Shown: piece by piece, positions 21,613 to 34,560 of the stretch
How the letters are laid out: each line of letters starts with the position of its first letter
Numbering within the stretch: the first letter of the stretch is position 1
Assembly: GCF_000003195.3 (NCBI RefSeq)
Contig: NC_012879.2
Location: 23,673,367 to 23,737,366 of the forward strand
Origin: Sorghum bicolor
Lineage: Eukaryota; Streptophyta; Magnoliopsida; Poales; Poaceae
DNA length: 64,000 nucleotides
Direction of reading: 5' to 3'
Notes under the pieces: generated by a model
Databases searched by the model: none
What the model was told of the DNA's origin: nothing
What the model saw: the letters and a program-made list of their open reading frames with translations, nothing else
Program-made: the position numbers and the translations under genes

Positions 21613-22560
21613 CTAGAGCTCAGTTTTGTTGGTAGGAGCAACTATTTTATTGATAGCATCAATGGATCTCCTACTAATTTCAATCCCCCTTTGATGCACC
21701 ATGAAACCAAGGAATTGTCCTGCCGATACACCAAATGCACACTTACTGGGATTCATCTTTAAACCATGCTTCCTTGTGCATTCCAACACTTTTCGTAAAT
21801 CGGCAAGATGCTTTGTGAAATATCCAGACTTAACCACCACATCATCAATATAAATTTCCACCAGCTTGCTGATGAACTCATGAAAAATAAAATTCATAGC
21901 CCTCTGATAAGTAGCACCAGCATTTTTCAAACCAAAGGTCATGACTATCCATTCAAACAACCCAACATGACCAGGACATCTAAATGCAGTCTTTGGAATA
22001 TCTTCTTCAGCCATGAATATTTGAATATACCCTGCATTGCCATCCATAAAGCTTATGATCCGGTGCCCAGCCGCAGCATCAACTAGTAGATCGGCAACTG
22101 GCATTGGGTAACCATCCATCGGTATAGCCTTATTAAGATTCTTGAAATCAATGCAAACCCGAAGCTTCCCATTTTTCTTGTAAACTGGAACAACATTGGA
22201 AATCCACTCGGCATACCGACACTGCCGAATAAATTTAGCTTCGATAAGTTTGGTTATTTCGGCCTTAATATCAGGAAGAATATTAGGATTACATCGGCGA
22301 GCTGGCTGTTGATGTGGTCAAAATCCAGACTTGATGGGTAACCGATGTTCAACAATCGATCGGTCCAAACCAGGCATCTCAGTATAATCCCAAGCAAAGC
22401 AATCTTTATATTCCTTTAACAAATCGGTTAACTGCTGCTTACACTCAGAATTTAACTTAGCACTAATAAAAGTAGGTCTAGGCTTATCACCACTACCTAT
22501 ATCTACCTCTACCAAATCATCAGCCGATGTGAATCCCTGGCCTAATTTTCCATCATCGGC
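21613..22560 (-). pseudogene. Element 1 reverse transcriptase
   Basis: Gypsy-type RT. Motifs visible in order are LPIKSGF, MDGYPMPVADLL, FRCPGHVGLFEWIVMTFGLK, ATYQRAMN and the catalytic IYIDDVVVKS (YxDD block). A stop lies at ~22318, where element 2 has an arginine codon, and the next long frame starts only at 22119. The RT would copy the element RNA in cytoplasmic particles. Confidence 0.85.
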
Positions 22561-22571
22561 GAATCTATCTA

Positions 22572-23237
22572 TTAAAACTCCTCATCGGAACCGACTGCTT
22601 GGATCGGTGGAATTTTATAATCGGCAACTTTGAGGAAATCCTTCTCCCAAATTTCTCCCGAGATACACCTAGTTCTTTCATAGGTGTCTACTTCTGCCGA
22701 TGCAATGACATAAGAGGAATCTCCCGGGATAATCTCAATCTTGTCACCTACCCACTGAAGCAAGCATTGGTGCATCGTAGACGGGTTGCAACAATTGGCA
22801 TGAATCCAATCTCTCCCTAGCAGCATATTGTAGGCACCTTTTCCACTGATCACAAAGAAGGTCGTCGGCAAGGTTTTGCTGCCGATGGTCAACTCGACGC
22901 ATATTGCCCCCTTAACTGGAGACACATTCCCTTCAAAGTCCTTCAGCATCATATAAGTCTTGGTCAAATCTTGATCTCCTTTTCCAAGCTTCCGATAGAC
23001 TGCATATGGCATGATGTTGATAGTAGCTCCACCATCAATTAATATCTTGGTCATTGACTGACCATCAACCCTTGCTTTGACAAACAAAGCTTTAAGATGC
23101 TGCCTTTCATTATCAGCAGGCTTTTCAAAGATAGCTGTCATTGGATCCAGAGCCAACTGAGCTATCTGGTCGTAAAACTCCAACTCCTCATCATCACTGG
23201 ATGGCGCAAGGAATTCCATCGGCAACATGAGTACCAT
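22572..23237 (-). pseudogene. Element 1 aspartic protease domain
   Basis: Open for 221 codons. The active-site block reads LIDGGATINIM; the DGG form is frequent in plant gypsy proteins in place of DSG/DTG. It is followed by LTIGSKTLPTTFFVI and YNMLLGRDWIHAN, the usual C-terminal protease hairpin. It would process the gag-pol polyprotein. This part is intact, but the flanking frame is closed on both sides. Confidence 0.82.
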
Positions 23238-23284
23238 GTTAACATCTGCCGATGGCCCTTTCCCCTTAGGATCTGGTTGCTGCT

Positions 23285-26145
23285 GATCTCAAGACTGGCC
23301 AAAACTCTCGCCTTTGTTCAGCTCTTCTCGTCTTTCGTGCTGCAGTCTCCTTTTCTGTGTCTTAGTCAACCCCTCTGGACACCATGGAGGAAGTGGTGAC
23401 TGCCTTGCCGATGGGCGACGACTTTCCCTTGACTCCATCCGATAAGTATTAGCGTCTCTACAAAATATGAATTCATCGGGAACTCGTGCATTGGCCATTT
23501 CTTCAAGCTCTTCCTGGTTCCTGGGAAAATATTCAACACGATCACCAAGCCTATCGTGTACTCTGAGTCTGCCCCCCAGCCGATCATCATTCTGATACTG
23601 CCGATTAGGTCTGTCATACCGATCATAACCATTGCATTCACGGCAGTCCCTAACAGTGGGCAACTTGATGTTCTGCTCCCAGCGATGGATAAAGAATGGG
23701 CAGTTCCAGTGATCCTTGTGCTGATTCCACTCCTGTCGGCGTCTTTCTTCTTCCCGACAATAGTCTTCTTGCTGGCGCCGATACCGATCCTCACGTTGCT
23801 GCCAAGTCTCCCGAGGCCTTCTATGAGCTATCACAATACCAGATCGGGGAGGCCTTCCCGAATTAGTTCCCTCTTGGATCAAGCCTTTTCCTTTGGCATC
23901 AGCAGCAGTAATTTGATGCTGAGGATCTACCGATGCACTCCTTTCAGCTGCTTCCGACGTCAAGACCTTGGTCTTTCCCCTAGCATCCAACATATTTGTT
24001 GGGAAAGGATGTTGATCGATCTTCATCGGCTTCTGAGCTTTAGAACTATCAAATTTGATTCTCCTAGATTCAATAGCCGATTGCAGTTGTTGTCTAAAAC
24101 CTTGCACTCATTGGTGCTGTGAGAAGTTGCATTGTGCCACTTGCAGTATTTCATCTTCTTTAATTCTTCAGCCGATGGAATAACGTGATTCGGCGACAAT
24201 TTAATTTGCCCTTCCTGAAGTAGAAAGTTAAATATCCTATCGGCTTTAGTAATGTCAAATGCAAACTTCTCTGGCTCCTTATGCCCAAAAGGGCAAGACA
24301 TCAGCTTTTTGTTCTTCACCCATTCAGCTAAGCCGATGACTGGCTCTTCATCAGAATCTGAGCTTGCTGCCTCATCAACAAATGACACCTTTTTGTTCCA
24401 TGCTCTCTTGGGTTCAAAAGGTTTAATATCTTGGTCGGAAATTCTCTGCACCAAGTGACTCAGACTTTCGAACTCTTGAGAAGCGTACTTGTCTCTGATA
24501 TGTGGCAACAAACCCTGAAAAGCGAAATCGGCTAGCTGCCGATTGTCCAGAACCAGACTATAGCACTTGTTCTTAACTTCTTGCAACCTCTGCACAAAGC
24601 TTTCAACCGATTCATCATTGCGTTATTTCAATCTGACCAAATCGGTGATTTTCTTCTCATGAACTCCAGAGAAGAAGTACTTGTGGAACTGCTTCTCCAG
24701 ATCGGCCCAAGTAATCACTGAATTAGGAGGCAACGATACAAACCAGGTGAAAGTCGATCCAGATAAAGATGATGAAAATAGACGAATCCTCAATTCATCC
24801 CTGTTAGCAGCTTCCCCACATTGGATGATAAACCTGTTGACATGCTCCATAGTCGATGTATCATCCTGTCCAGAAAACTTAGTGAAATCTAGTACCTTGT
24901 ACCAATTTGGAAGTGGAATTAAATCATACGCAGGAGGATACGGCGTCCGATAAGAGTAAGTGTTGACTTTGGGTTTTATCCCAAATTGGTCTCTCATTAC
25001 TTCAGCAATCTTATCGGCCCAATAAGCATCGGCATCTTGCCGATGGGGTGGTTGTGGATCTGGCGCCTGCTGATAAACTTCCACGTGTCGCTGAGGCGCA
25101 CGATCTGCATGGAACATGGGGTTGATCGTCTGACCACCAAACTGTTGACCAAGATTCATCGGCTGGTTGACCAACCCTTGATTCTGGAACCCAGGTTGGA
25201 TCTGGCCTTGTTGAAACCCTGAAGCCTGATGATTCTGTTGAGGCATTTGTGGAAAGACTAACTGCCCTGTCCATCCACTGTTAGCATTCATCGGCATGAA
25301 CCCTGCCGATGGCTGAAGATTGGGCATCATCATTGAATTGACAAACCCTGGCTGTGTCATAAACCTCTGCTGCGTCGGCATTGAATCTGCCGATGCGTTA
25401 GGCATCTAGAACGTTGGAGCTTAAGAATTCCCAGTGTATGGTCTTGCAGTAGTAGTTGTAGTATACTGGGGACTCTGATTCATCGGTAGATTGGGAGGTG
25501 CCGATGCCATAGGAGCCTTGCCTGTCACGTCAGCCACTTGAGATGTTCCAGGAGTCTTCAACATCATCTCTGGGGGCATACATAACCCCACCAGTTGGGA
25601 GGAACAGACCCTGACATTGCCGATGCCAACAGATCTATGGCAAGCTTGATTTGCTCATATGAAGTTGATGGATTAGTTGTCATCAGCGTAGATTGCACAT
25701 TAGTGAGTCCTAGTGTGCTTGGAGGAGTAGTAGTTTCTGTACCCGCAGCGGCCGTAGTAGCCGATGGAGCTGTGACAACTGGTGATCCTGGCTGATGATA
25801 GACAGGGCCCACATAGTTTGGTGGCAATTGTCCCTCTTTGAAAGTTCTAGCCACGACATTGAAAACCGTGTTGGACAGCACACCAGCTTGGTTGATCAAG
25901 GCATGATTGATAGCATTGTCGACCATGTCTTGGAGTTTACCAGGATTGGCTTCAAAAGTGACCTGCCGAGGCGCCGGCAGTGCTTCCTTCTGGATTACTT
26001 CGCCGCTCCTGTTGATACTGAAGGACTTCAAACATTGCTGCTTGTAATCCTCCATAGCTTTTGCAATAGCTTGCTTCTGCTCATCTCTGAGATTGGCTTC
26101 CGTCATAGGGATGACGTTCTCGAGGTCGAAATCGGTATTCGACAT
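23285..26145 (-). pseudogene. Element 1 gag
   Basis: Begins ATG at 26145 (MSNTDFDLENVIP), about 46 bp after the 5' LTR. It contains a proline/glutamine-rich linker, a retrotransposon gag domain (DFTKFSGQDDTSTMEHVNRF; TFTWFVSLPP; FHKYFFSGVHEKKITDLV), a zinc-knuckle-like CKWHNATSHSTNEC and an R/E-rich C-terminus. Stops occur at ~25405-25425 and ~24620, with a frameshift near 24100. Stops that can be compared with element 2 are CAA to TAA changes. Gag forms the particle shell. Confidence 0.8.
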
Positions 26146-26172
26146 GTTGATCTTGATCTTGAACTTGTCCCA

Positions 26173-26191
26173 CCGGGCGTGCCAAAAGATG
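26173..26191 (-). other. Primer-binding-site region, element 1
   Basis: Directly inside the 5' LTR the minus strand reads CATCTTTTGGCACGCCCGG. The same words follow the 5' LTR of element 2 (30099-30117). The position is that of a tRNA primer-binding site; I have not matched it to a specific tRNA. Confidence 0.5.
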
Positions 26192-26906
26192 TGTTGATAC
26201 AAAAGCTGATCTGCAAACACAAAGTGCTAATACCCGATTTAAACGTTAAGGCATGCCAGCCGATTTGACCTTACTATCGGCAAAGGTGATAACTCGAACA
26301 TTTTGGTCCCGACAACAGCGATGCGCCCGGATGTCACGGCCAAGAGGTACTCACGTGGAACTCGAGAATACGCCGAGCTTAAGTCGACGAATTCCTAAGA
26401 ACTCGTAGTAAAAAGGAAAATATGACGAAGTCGTCGAAAAAGTAGGTATTGGAATATGAGTAAAAACTTGTGTTTGATTGATTGATAGATCCTCATTACA
26501 AGGCCCTAGGGTCTACATTTATACCCTGCTCAAAGAGCTACAATCAGACACGACTAGGACTCGAATTCCAAATTAAACAGAATCCGTATACAAAACGAAT
26601 TTAAATAACTAAGGAAAACATAAAACTACCCCCTTGTAACCGACCGAGACACCGCCACGGATCAATCGGCAATCTCCACGCTTTCCTTCAGAGTCATCGG
26701 CAAACTTCCTGTTATGGCCATCGGCAAACACTGATATTGATCATCGGCAAGAACACGTCACCACCTCTAGACTTAGTCACATTCAATCGTCTCTTCATCG
26801 GCAACTATCCCCATCGGCAACTCTTCTGCAGACTAGTTACCGTTGCTCCACCTGCCGATCTATACTTTACTGGTCCCTGGGTACGTGTCCAAAAACGGTG
26901 TCAACA
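26192..26906 (-). repeat. Element 1 5' LTR
   Basis: 715 bp, TGTTGATACAAAAG to GGTGTCAACA. Read in element orientation it carries GGTATAAAT (minus strand, ~26516-26524), a likely TATA box for the gag-pol transcript. It is flanked on the right by CAAAG, completing the target duplication. Confidence 0.92.
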
Positions 26907-28610
26907 CAAAGCCAAACCCTCAGCGGGTGCCGCACATCTACTCTCAAGATGGGGATCCTCCAAGCCACAAGCAATCCACTAGAGTTGCTCTTCGTGATCC
27001 CCGCAGGGTGAGCAACGTACCCCTCACAATCTCTTCTATGAAGCACCGCACAATCTCCTTGCGTGCTTCGACGGAATCACAATCCACCAAACCGTCTAGG
27101 TGATGGCAATCACTAAGAGTAACAAAAAATCCCCAATCACGAAGATTTCCTAGTGTCACCAAATGCAAATCCTGAATGCACACACTAGGCTCTCACTCCC
27201 TCACTCGTAATAGCACCAACCAATAGAGGGACAGGAAGGGGAAATAGTGGATCTTCAACCTCATCCACACCCACAAAGGGCACTCAATCTCTCTAAGAAA
27301 TTTTAGCTCAAATCCATGGGAGAGAGAGAGAGAGCAGAGGAGAGGAGGAACCCTAACTTGCTTGCTCTCCAAAAGTTAGAGAATGGGGAGAAAACTGAGG
27401 AGGAAGAGGGCAGCAGCAGCCCAAATACCTCAACTCATGCTCCCAACGGTCAGAAACAGCAGCCCAATCCTGCAGCTCGTGCTGTCAACGGTCAAATTCA
27501 GCAGTCCGATCACTTGCCAGAAATTCCAGCTCAGGTAGGAAAAAATTCCAATGAATGCACTTTTGATCGTTGGCGTGGGTGAACTCCAGCACCAGAAATT
27601 CCAGCTCGGGTAGGAAAAAATTTCAGTGAAAGCACTTTTGACCGTTGGCGTGGGTGAGCTTCAGTACCGAAAATTCCAGCTTGGGGCAACCAAATTTCTA
27701 GCCAAAACTCACTGTTGCACACACAAGACCATTGGGGAGAGTAGATCTGAACTCAACCAAAATTTCCAGGTAAGGCCATGAAAAATTCCAGCCGACCCCT
27801 CTCTATAGCAAGCACAAACACTAGAATATCCAGGTAGGGCAGTGAATAATTCCGATCGACCCCTTGCTGTTTGGGCATGACTACTAGCTTGGTTTTCCAA
27901 CTCAAAACCTCTATTTAAGGTGCTAACTTTCCCACGAAGTACCAAAAAACAATTGAGCACTTAAGTTAGCATTTTCACAAATAATTTTTAGGGTTATCTC
28001 AAGTATTCTCACCACGTCACTAAGCGCAATGCATATGCAAAAGAAACTCACACTTAGTGGCACTAGATAACCATTGCAACCAAAAGATTTCCCCTCTTTA
28101 TAGTATGGTTATCTATCCTAAATCCGGTCAAGCACTTTTCTACTCAACTTAGACCGGTGGAATGAAATGCCCTATAGGTTATACCTTTGCGTTGCGCCTT
28201 CCATCCCATCTCCTTCGATGTTGGTGAAACACATGCACCAATCAACCACTAATGATATGATCCACTTCATATCATCACGTACTATATTGGTTCATCGATC
28301 TTGACCTCACTTGCTCTTCACCGTTGCGTTGGTCTATCGGCGCTAAGTATTGCTCAAGCTACACCATCACATGCGGTCCCTTGCTTCAAAGCCTTCGACT
28401 TGCCCTTCACACTTGCAACTAGTCCATCGAGCCAAGCCTCATCTTGATCTTCTCCACCTTGGTCACATGACTCCATGTCATTTCTCATATGCAATGAGCT
28501 CCTCCATCATCACATAAATCACATGTGGACTAATCTCCTCTGTATCTCACATATACACTATTAGTCCACTTAAGTTGTTACTCAATTATCAAAACCAAAC
28601 AAGGACCTTT
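26907..28610 (-). repeat. SIRE/Maximus-like copia LTR, right segment
   Basis: Continuation of 13930-14603 after element 1. It ends AAACAAGGACCTTTCA, i.e. TGAAAGGTCCTTGTTTGG in LTR orientation, the standard start of SIRE-type LTRs. It contains GA-rich leader-like sequence near 27317, a 75-bp tandem repeat, and no supported coding sequence. I could not find a target duplication, so solo LTR versus truncated element is unresolved. Confidence 0.6.
27517..27680 (+). repeat. 75-bp tandem repeat, ~2.2 copies
   Basis: CCAGAAATTCCAGCTC starts at 27517 and 27592, and a diverged CCGAAAATTCCAGCTT at 27667. The 75-bp units share AGGAAAAAATT and CGTTGGCGTGGGTGA. Confidence 0.85.
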
Positions 28611-29370
28611 CACAACTCCCTGGTACTAGAGTGAAGCTGAGCTAGAGGCAGAGAGGGTAAGGAGCTAAGCTGGCTCCAAAATGAGGGAGCTACTACGCTA
28701 ACACTTGCTCTAAGCTCTATGCTATGCTTGAGCTTCTTCTTTGTTCACTTCTTTTCTTGCCTCCTCAAAATAGTGGACGAGGGGGTCCTTTTATAGGCTA
28801 GGGAGTCTTCTGGTGGAAGGAGCTCACAAGGGAGTGAAGAGGTGTGGCGGGCACCAGAATGGGGTGGCGGGCGCCACTCCCCCTTGGCGAGCGCCAGGGA
28901 TCTATGGCAGGTGCCACTCCTGGAGATCTCCCAAGGTTGGTTTCCAGTAAGACACGTGTCAGAGTACCATTTTGTCACGTGTTGGAAGGCCATGATCCAT
29001 GTGACAACATATTCTGGCCAATGGATCAAACCATCATTGCTTTGGACACCTTAGATGGACTCCTGGAGGTGTCACACGGATCGTTGACGTGGCTGGCCAT
29101 GCAGGGGGTGGCGGCCACCACCTTGGCATGGCGCCCATCACCCTAGTTGGCCTATGTGGCACCAAGTGTGGTGGGTTGCCTTCCAGGTGGGTCCTTTTCG
29201 CTCTTCTTCCAGTTATTTCATGCATACAAATAAATTTCTATGTACATGTGGAACTTAGTAAGTAATAACCAAAATATGCACATGTTCATTTTGATTTACC
29301 ATGGTTTTGGATGGAATGTTGATGGTCAAAATAGGTGTTAAGGACCATCAACAAGTTCCCCCAAGCTGCC
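28611..29370. repeat. Older gypsy LTR-like sequence, left of element 2
   Basis: Contains repeated GGCGGGCGCCACT-type words (28840-28920) and ends CATCAACAAGTTCCCCC AAGCTGCC at the element 2 insertion. It continues at 56465 with ACCCTTTGCTTGTCCTCAAG. There is no coding sequence. GC-rich ORFs on both strands overlap each other and look non-coding. Confidence 0.45.
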
Positions 29371-30098
29371 TGTTAATACCGTTTTTGGACACGTATCTTT
29401 GGATACGCATCTGGAGTTAATGAAGTGTAGATCGTCAGATGGGGCAATGGTGACTAGTCTACAAGGGAGTTGCTGATGAAGGTTGGTGCCGATGGGGAAA
29501 CAACCGAATATGACCAAGTCCAGAAGTGGTGATGTATTTGTGCCGATGACCAGTGCCGGTGTTTGCCGATGGCTGTAACAGGCAGTCTGCCGATGACTCT
29601 AAAGAAAAGTGCGGAGGTTGCCGATTGACTCGTGGCAGTGTACCGATCGGTTACGGAGGATAGTTTAATGTTTTCCTTAGTTATTAGGATTCGTTTTGTA
29701 TATGGATTCCGTTTAATTTGGAATTCGTGTTCTAGTCGTGTCTAGTTGTAGTTCTTTTGAGCAAGGTATAAATATGGACCCTGTGGCACTGTAATGATAT
29801 ATCTATCAATCAATTAAACACAAGTTTTTACATATATTCTAGCATCTACTTTTTCGACGACTTCGTCATATTTTCCTTTTTCTACGAGTTCTTAGAAATT
29901 CATCGAGTCAAACTCGGTGTGTTCTCAAGTTCCGCGTGAGCACCTCTTGGCCGTGACATCCGGGCGCATCGCTGTTGTCGGGACCAAAGTGTTTGAGTTA
30001 CCACCTTTGTCGATTGTAAGGTCAAATTGGCTAGCACGCCTTAACGTTTGAATCGGGTATTAGCCCTTTATGTTTGCAGATTAGCTTTTGCACCAACA
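29371..30098 (+). repeat. Element 2 5' LTR
   Basis: 728 bp, TGTTAATACCGTTTTTGG to TTTGCACCAACA. GGTATAAATATGG at ~29765 is a likely TATA box for the gag-pol transcript. It is followed by the CATCTTTTGGCACGCCCGG primer-site region. Confidence 0.92.
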
Positions 30099-30146
30099 CA
30101 TCTTTTGGCACGCCCGGTGGGACAGAGATTCAAGATCAAGATCAAC

Positions 30147-33060
30147 ATGTCGAACACCGATTTCGACTTGGAGAACGTCATCCCCGTAACAGAAGCCAAT
30201 CTCAGGGATGAGCAGAAGCAAGCTATGGCAAAAGCCATGGAGGACTACAAGCAGCTATGCTTGAAATCCTTTAGTATCAACAGGAGTGGCGAGGTGATCC
30301 AGAAAGAAGCATTGTCGATGCCTTGGCAAGTTACTTTTGAGGCCAATCCTGGTAAACTTCAAGACATGGTTGACAATGCTATTAACCGTGCCTTGATCAA
30401 TCAAACTGGTGTACTGTCCAACACGGTTTTGAATGCTGTGGCTAGAACTTTCAAAGAAGGACAAGTACCACCATCTTATGTGGGTCCTGTCTATCATCAG
30501 CTAGGGTCATCGGTAGTCACAACTCCATCAGCTACTATGGCCGTTGCAGGTGTAGAAGTTAATTCCCCTCCAAGCACATTAGGGATGACTAATGCGCAAT
30601 CTACACTGATGACGACCAATCCATCAACATCAGATGGGAAAATCAAGCTTGCCACAGATCTATTGGCATCGGCGATGTCAGGGACTGTTCCTCCCAACTG
30701 GTGGGGCTATGGTATGCCCCCAGAATTGATGGCAAAAAGTCCTAGAACATCTCAAGTGGCTGACGTGACTCGCAAGGGTCCTATGGCATCGGCACCTCCA
30801 AACACGCCGATGAATTAGAACCCCCAGTATTCTACAACCACTACTGCAAGACCTTTTACTGGGAATTCTCAAGCACCAATGTTCCAGATGCCTAATGCAT
30901 CGGCAGATCCTACGTTGACGCAGCAGAGGTTTATGACACAACTAGAGTATGTCAATTCAATGATGATGCCCAATTACCAGTCATCGGCAGGACCTACACC
31001 GATGAATGTAATAGTGGATGGACAGGGCAGTTTGTCTTTCCACAGATGCCTCAGCAGAATCATCAGGCTGTGGGGTTTCAACAGGGACTAGTGCAACCTG
31101 GATTTCAGAATCAAGGATTGATCAACCAGCCGATGAATCTTGGTCAGCAACTTGGTGGTCAGCATACAATGGTTAATCCAATGTTCCATGGAGATCGTGC
31201 ACCTCAGAGACACGTGGAAGCTTATCAACAGGTGCCAGATTCACAACCACCTCATCGGCAAGATGTCGATGCCTATTGGGCCGATAAGATAGCTGAAGTA
31301 ATGAGAGACCAATTTGGGATAAAACCCAAAGTCAACACTTACTCTTATCGGACAACGTATCCTCCTGCATACGATTTAATTCCATTTCCAAATCGGTACA
31401 AGGTACAAGATTTCACTAAGTTTTCTAGATAGGATGATACTTCTACTGTGGAGCATGTTAACAGGTTCATCATCCAGTGTGGAGAAGCTGCTAATAGAGA
31501 CGAGTTAAGGGTTCGCCTGTTCTCATCATCTTTGTCTGGATCGGCCTTTACCTGGTTTATTTCGTTGCCTCCTAATTCAGTGATCACTTGGGCCGATCTA
31601 GAGAAACAATTCCATAAATACTTCTTTTCTGGAGTTCATGAGAAGAAGATTACCGATTTAGTCTGGTTGAAACAACGCAATGATGAATCGGTTGAGAGTT
31701 TTGTGCAAAGGCTGCGAGAGGTTAAAAATAAATGCTATAGTCTGGTTCTGGATGATCGGCAGCTAGCCGATTTGGCTTTCCAGGTATTATTGCCTCATAT
31801 CAGAGACAAGTATGCTTCGCAGGAGTTCGAGAGCCTGAGTCATTTGGTGTAGAGGATTTCAGACCAAGACATCAAGGCCTTTGAACCAAAGAGGGCATGG
31901 AATAAAAAGGTGTCATTTGTCGATGAAGTGGCAAGCTCAGACTCTGATGAAGAACCAGTCATCGGCTTGGCAGAGTCGGTAAAAAATAAGAAGCCGATGT
32001 CTTGGCCTTTTGGGCATAAAGAGCCAGAGAAATTTGCATTTGACATCACCAAAGCCGATAGGATATTTGACTTTCTACTTTAGGAAGGGCAAATCAAGTT
32101 GTCACCGAATCATGTGATTCCATCGGCTGAAGAATTAAAAAAGATGAAATACTGCAAGTGGCACAATGCAACATCTCACAACACGAATGAGTGTAAGGTT
32201 TTCAGGCAACAGCTGCAATCGGCTATAGAATCTGGGAGAATCAAGTTTGATAATTCTAAAACTCAGAAGCCGATGAAGATCGATCAACATTCTTTCCCAA
32301 CAAATATGTTGGATGCTAAGGGAAAAACCAAGGTTTTGACGTCAGAGGCAGCTAAAAGAAGCACATCGGTGGATCCTCAACATCAGATTACTACCGATGA
32401 CGCTAGAGGCAAGGGTCTGATTCAGGAAGGAACCAGTTCAGGAAGGCCTCCCCGATCTGGCGATGTAAGAACTCATAGAAGGCATCGGGAGACCTGGCAA
32501 CCACGTGAGGATCGGTATTGGCGCCAACAGGAGGATCGTCGCCGAGAAGAAGAGCAACGCCGACAAGAGTGGAATCGGCATAAAGATCACTAGAACTGCC
32601 CGTTCTTTATCCACTGTTGGGAACAAAACATCAAATTGCCCACTGTTAGAGACTGCCCTGAGTGCAATGGTTATGATCGGTATGATAGACCTAATCGACA
32701 GTATCAAAGCAATGATCGGCGATTTAATGGGCCGATTAGGGGGAGAGCTTCAGTTTATGATCGGCTGGGGGGCAGGCTCAGTGTGCATGACAGACTTGGT
32801 GACTGTGTCGGGTACTTTCCCAGGAACCAAGAGGAACTTGAAGAAATGGCGGATGCATGAGTTCCCAATGAGTTCATATTTTGTAGGGATGCTAATACTT
32901 ATCGAGTGGAGTTAAGGGAAAATCTTCGTCCATCGGTAAGACAGCCGCAACTTCCTCCATGGTGTCCAGCGGGGTTGACTAGAATGCAGAAAAGAAGGTT
33001 ACAGCATGAAAGATGAGAAGATTTGAGCAAAGGAGAGAATTCTGGCAAATCTGGAGATTA
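30147..33060 (+). pseudogene. Element 2 gag
   Basis: ATG at 30147, 48 bp after the LTR. Same domains as element 1: N-terminal helix-rich part, P/Q linker, gag core (DDTSTVEHVNRF, FHKYFFSGVHEKKITDLVWL), zinc-knuckle-like CKWHNATSHNTNEC, R/E-rich end. In-frame stops at 30816 (TAG, CAG in element 1), 31430, 31850, ~32081 and ~32591, plus one frameshift near 31010. Nearly all stops are explained by single C-to-T or G-to-A changes from Gln or Trp codons. Confidence 0.82.
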
Positions 33061-33106
33061 GCAGCAGCCGGATCCTAAAGGAAAAGGACCATCGGCAGAT
33101 CTTAAC

Positions 33107-33772
33107 ATGGTATTTATGTTGCCGATGGAGTTCCTTGCGCCGTCCAGTGATGATGAGGAGCTGGATTTTTCCGACCAGATATCTCAGTTGGCTCTGGATC
33201 CGATGACGGTTATCTTTGAAAAGCCTGCCGACAATAAAAGGCAGCATCTTAAAGCTCTGTTTGTCAAAGGTAGGGTTGATGGGCAGCTGATGACCAAGAT
33301 ACTTGTTGATGGTGGGGCTGCTATCAATATTATGCCGTATGCAGTCTATCGGAAGCTTGGGAAAGGAGATCAAGATTTGACTAAGACCGATATGATGCTG
33401 AAGGACTTTGAGGGGAATGTGTCTCCAGTTAAGGGGGCAATATGCGTCGAGTTGACCATCGGCAGCAAAACCTTGCCGACAACTTTCTTCGTTATTAGTG
33501 GAAAGGGTGCTTATAATCTACTATTGGGGAGAGATTGGATCCATGCCAATTGTTGCATCCCATCTACATTGAACCAATGTTTGGTTCAGTGGGTAGGTGA
33601 CAAGATTGAGATTGTCCCTGGAGATTCTTCATATGTCATTACATCGGCAGAGGCAGATACTTATGGGAGGACCAGATGCATCTCAGGAGAAATTTGGGAG
33701 AAGGATTTCCTCAAGGTTGCTGATTATGAAATTCCACCGATCCAAGCAGTCGGTTCTGATAAGGAGTTTTAA
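33107..33772 (+). pseudogene. Element 2 aspartic protease domain
   Basis: 221 open codons, same length as in element 1. Active-site block LVDGGAAINIM, hairpin block YNLLLGRDWIHAN. It ends at a TAA overlapping the next ATG (33772), whereas a continuous polyprotein is expected. Confidence 0.8.
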
Positions 33773-34560
33773 TGGATAGGTTCGCCGATGATGGAAAATT
33801 AGGCCAGGGGTTTACATCGGCTGATGATTTAGTAGAGGTAGACATAGGTAATGGTGATAGGCCAAGGCCTACTTTTATTAGTGCTATGTTAAATTCTGAG
33901 TGTAAGCAACAGTTAACCGATTTGTTAAAGGAATATAAAGATTGCTTTGCTTGGGATTATACTAAGATGCCTGGTTTGGACCGATCTATTGTTGAACATC
34001 GGTTGCCTATCAAATCTGGATTTCGGCCACATCAACAGCCAGCCCGCCGATGTAACCCTAATATTCTTCCTGATATTAAGGCCAAAATAACTAAACTTAT
34101 TGAAGCTAAATTTATTCGGTAGTGTCGGTATGCCGAGTGGATTTCCAATTATGTTCCAGTTTACAAGAAAAATGGGTAGCTTCGAGTCTGCATTGATTTC
34201 AGAAATCTTAACAAGGCTACGTCGATGGATGGTTACCCAATGCCAGTTGCCGATTTGCTAGTCGATGCTGTGGCTAGACATCGGATCATAAGCTTCATGG
34301 ATTGCAATGCAGGATATAATCAGATATTCATGGCTGAAGAAGATATTCCAAAGACTGCATTTAGATGTCCTGGTCATGTTGGGTTGTTTGAATGGATAGT
34401 CATGACCTTTGGCTTGAAAAATTCTGGTGCTACTTATCAGAGGGCTATGAATTTTTTTCTTTCATGAGTTCATCGGCAAGCTGGTAAAGATTTACATTGA
34501 TGATGTGGTGGTTAAGTCTGGGGATTTCGCAAAGCATCTTGCCGATCTATGAAAAGTGTT
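33772..34560 (+). pseudogene. Element 2 reverse transcriptase
   Basis: Fragments carry RT motifs in order: LPIKSGFRPHQQ, MDGYPMPVADLL, FRCPGHVGLFEWIVMTFGLK, and IYIDDVVVKS near 34490. TAG codons at ~34122 and ~34177 and a T-tract frameshift near 34455 (AATTTTTTTCTTTC) break the frame. A TGA replaces Arg near 34550. Confidence 0.82.

Larger units (their letters stand above)
14604..26906 (-). mobile_element. Element 1: complete Ty3/gypsy Tat-type retrotransposon with antisense PMD gene
   Basis: A 12.3-kb element bounded by LTRs of 714 and 715 bp and a perfect 5-bp duplication CAAAG. In the minus direction the order is 5' LTR, primer-binding-like site, gag, protease, reverse transcriptase, RNase H, archaeal-type RNase H, integrase. 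Then comes a + strand PMD gene, a polypurine stretch and the 3' LTR. A second RNase H plus an antisense gene fits the Tat/Ogre lineage. All protein-coding parts carry stops or frameshifts, so this copy is not autonomous. Confidence 0.92.

Noticed and set aside
27316..27582. 88-codon + strand ORF (MGERERAEERR...)
   Set aside because: Translation of a GA microsatellite and the 75-bp tandem repeat inside LTR sequence.
28745..29225. Overlapping ORFs on both strands in GC-rich DNA
   Set aside because: Mutually overlapping, no motif, within old gypsy LTR-like sequence.
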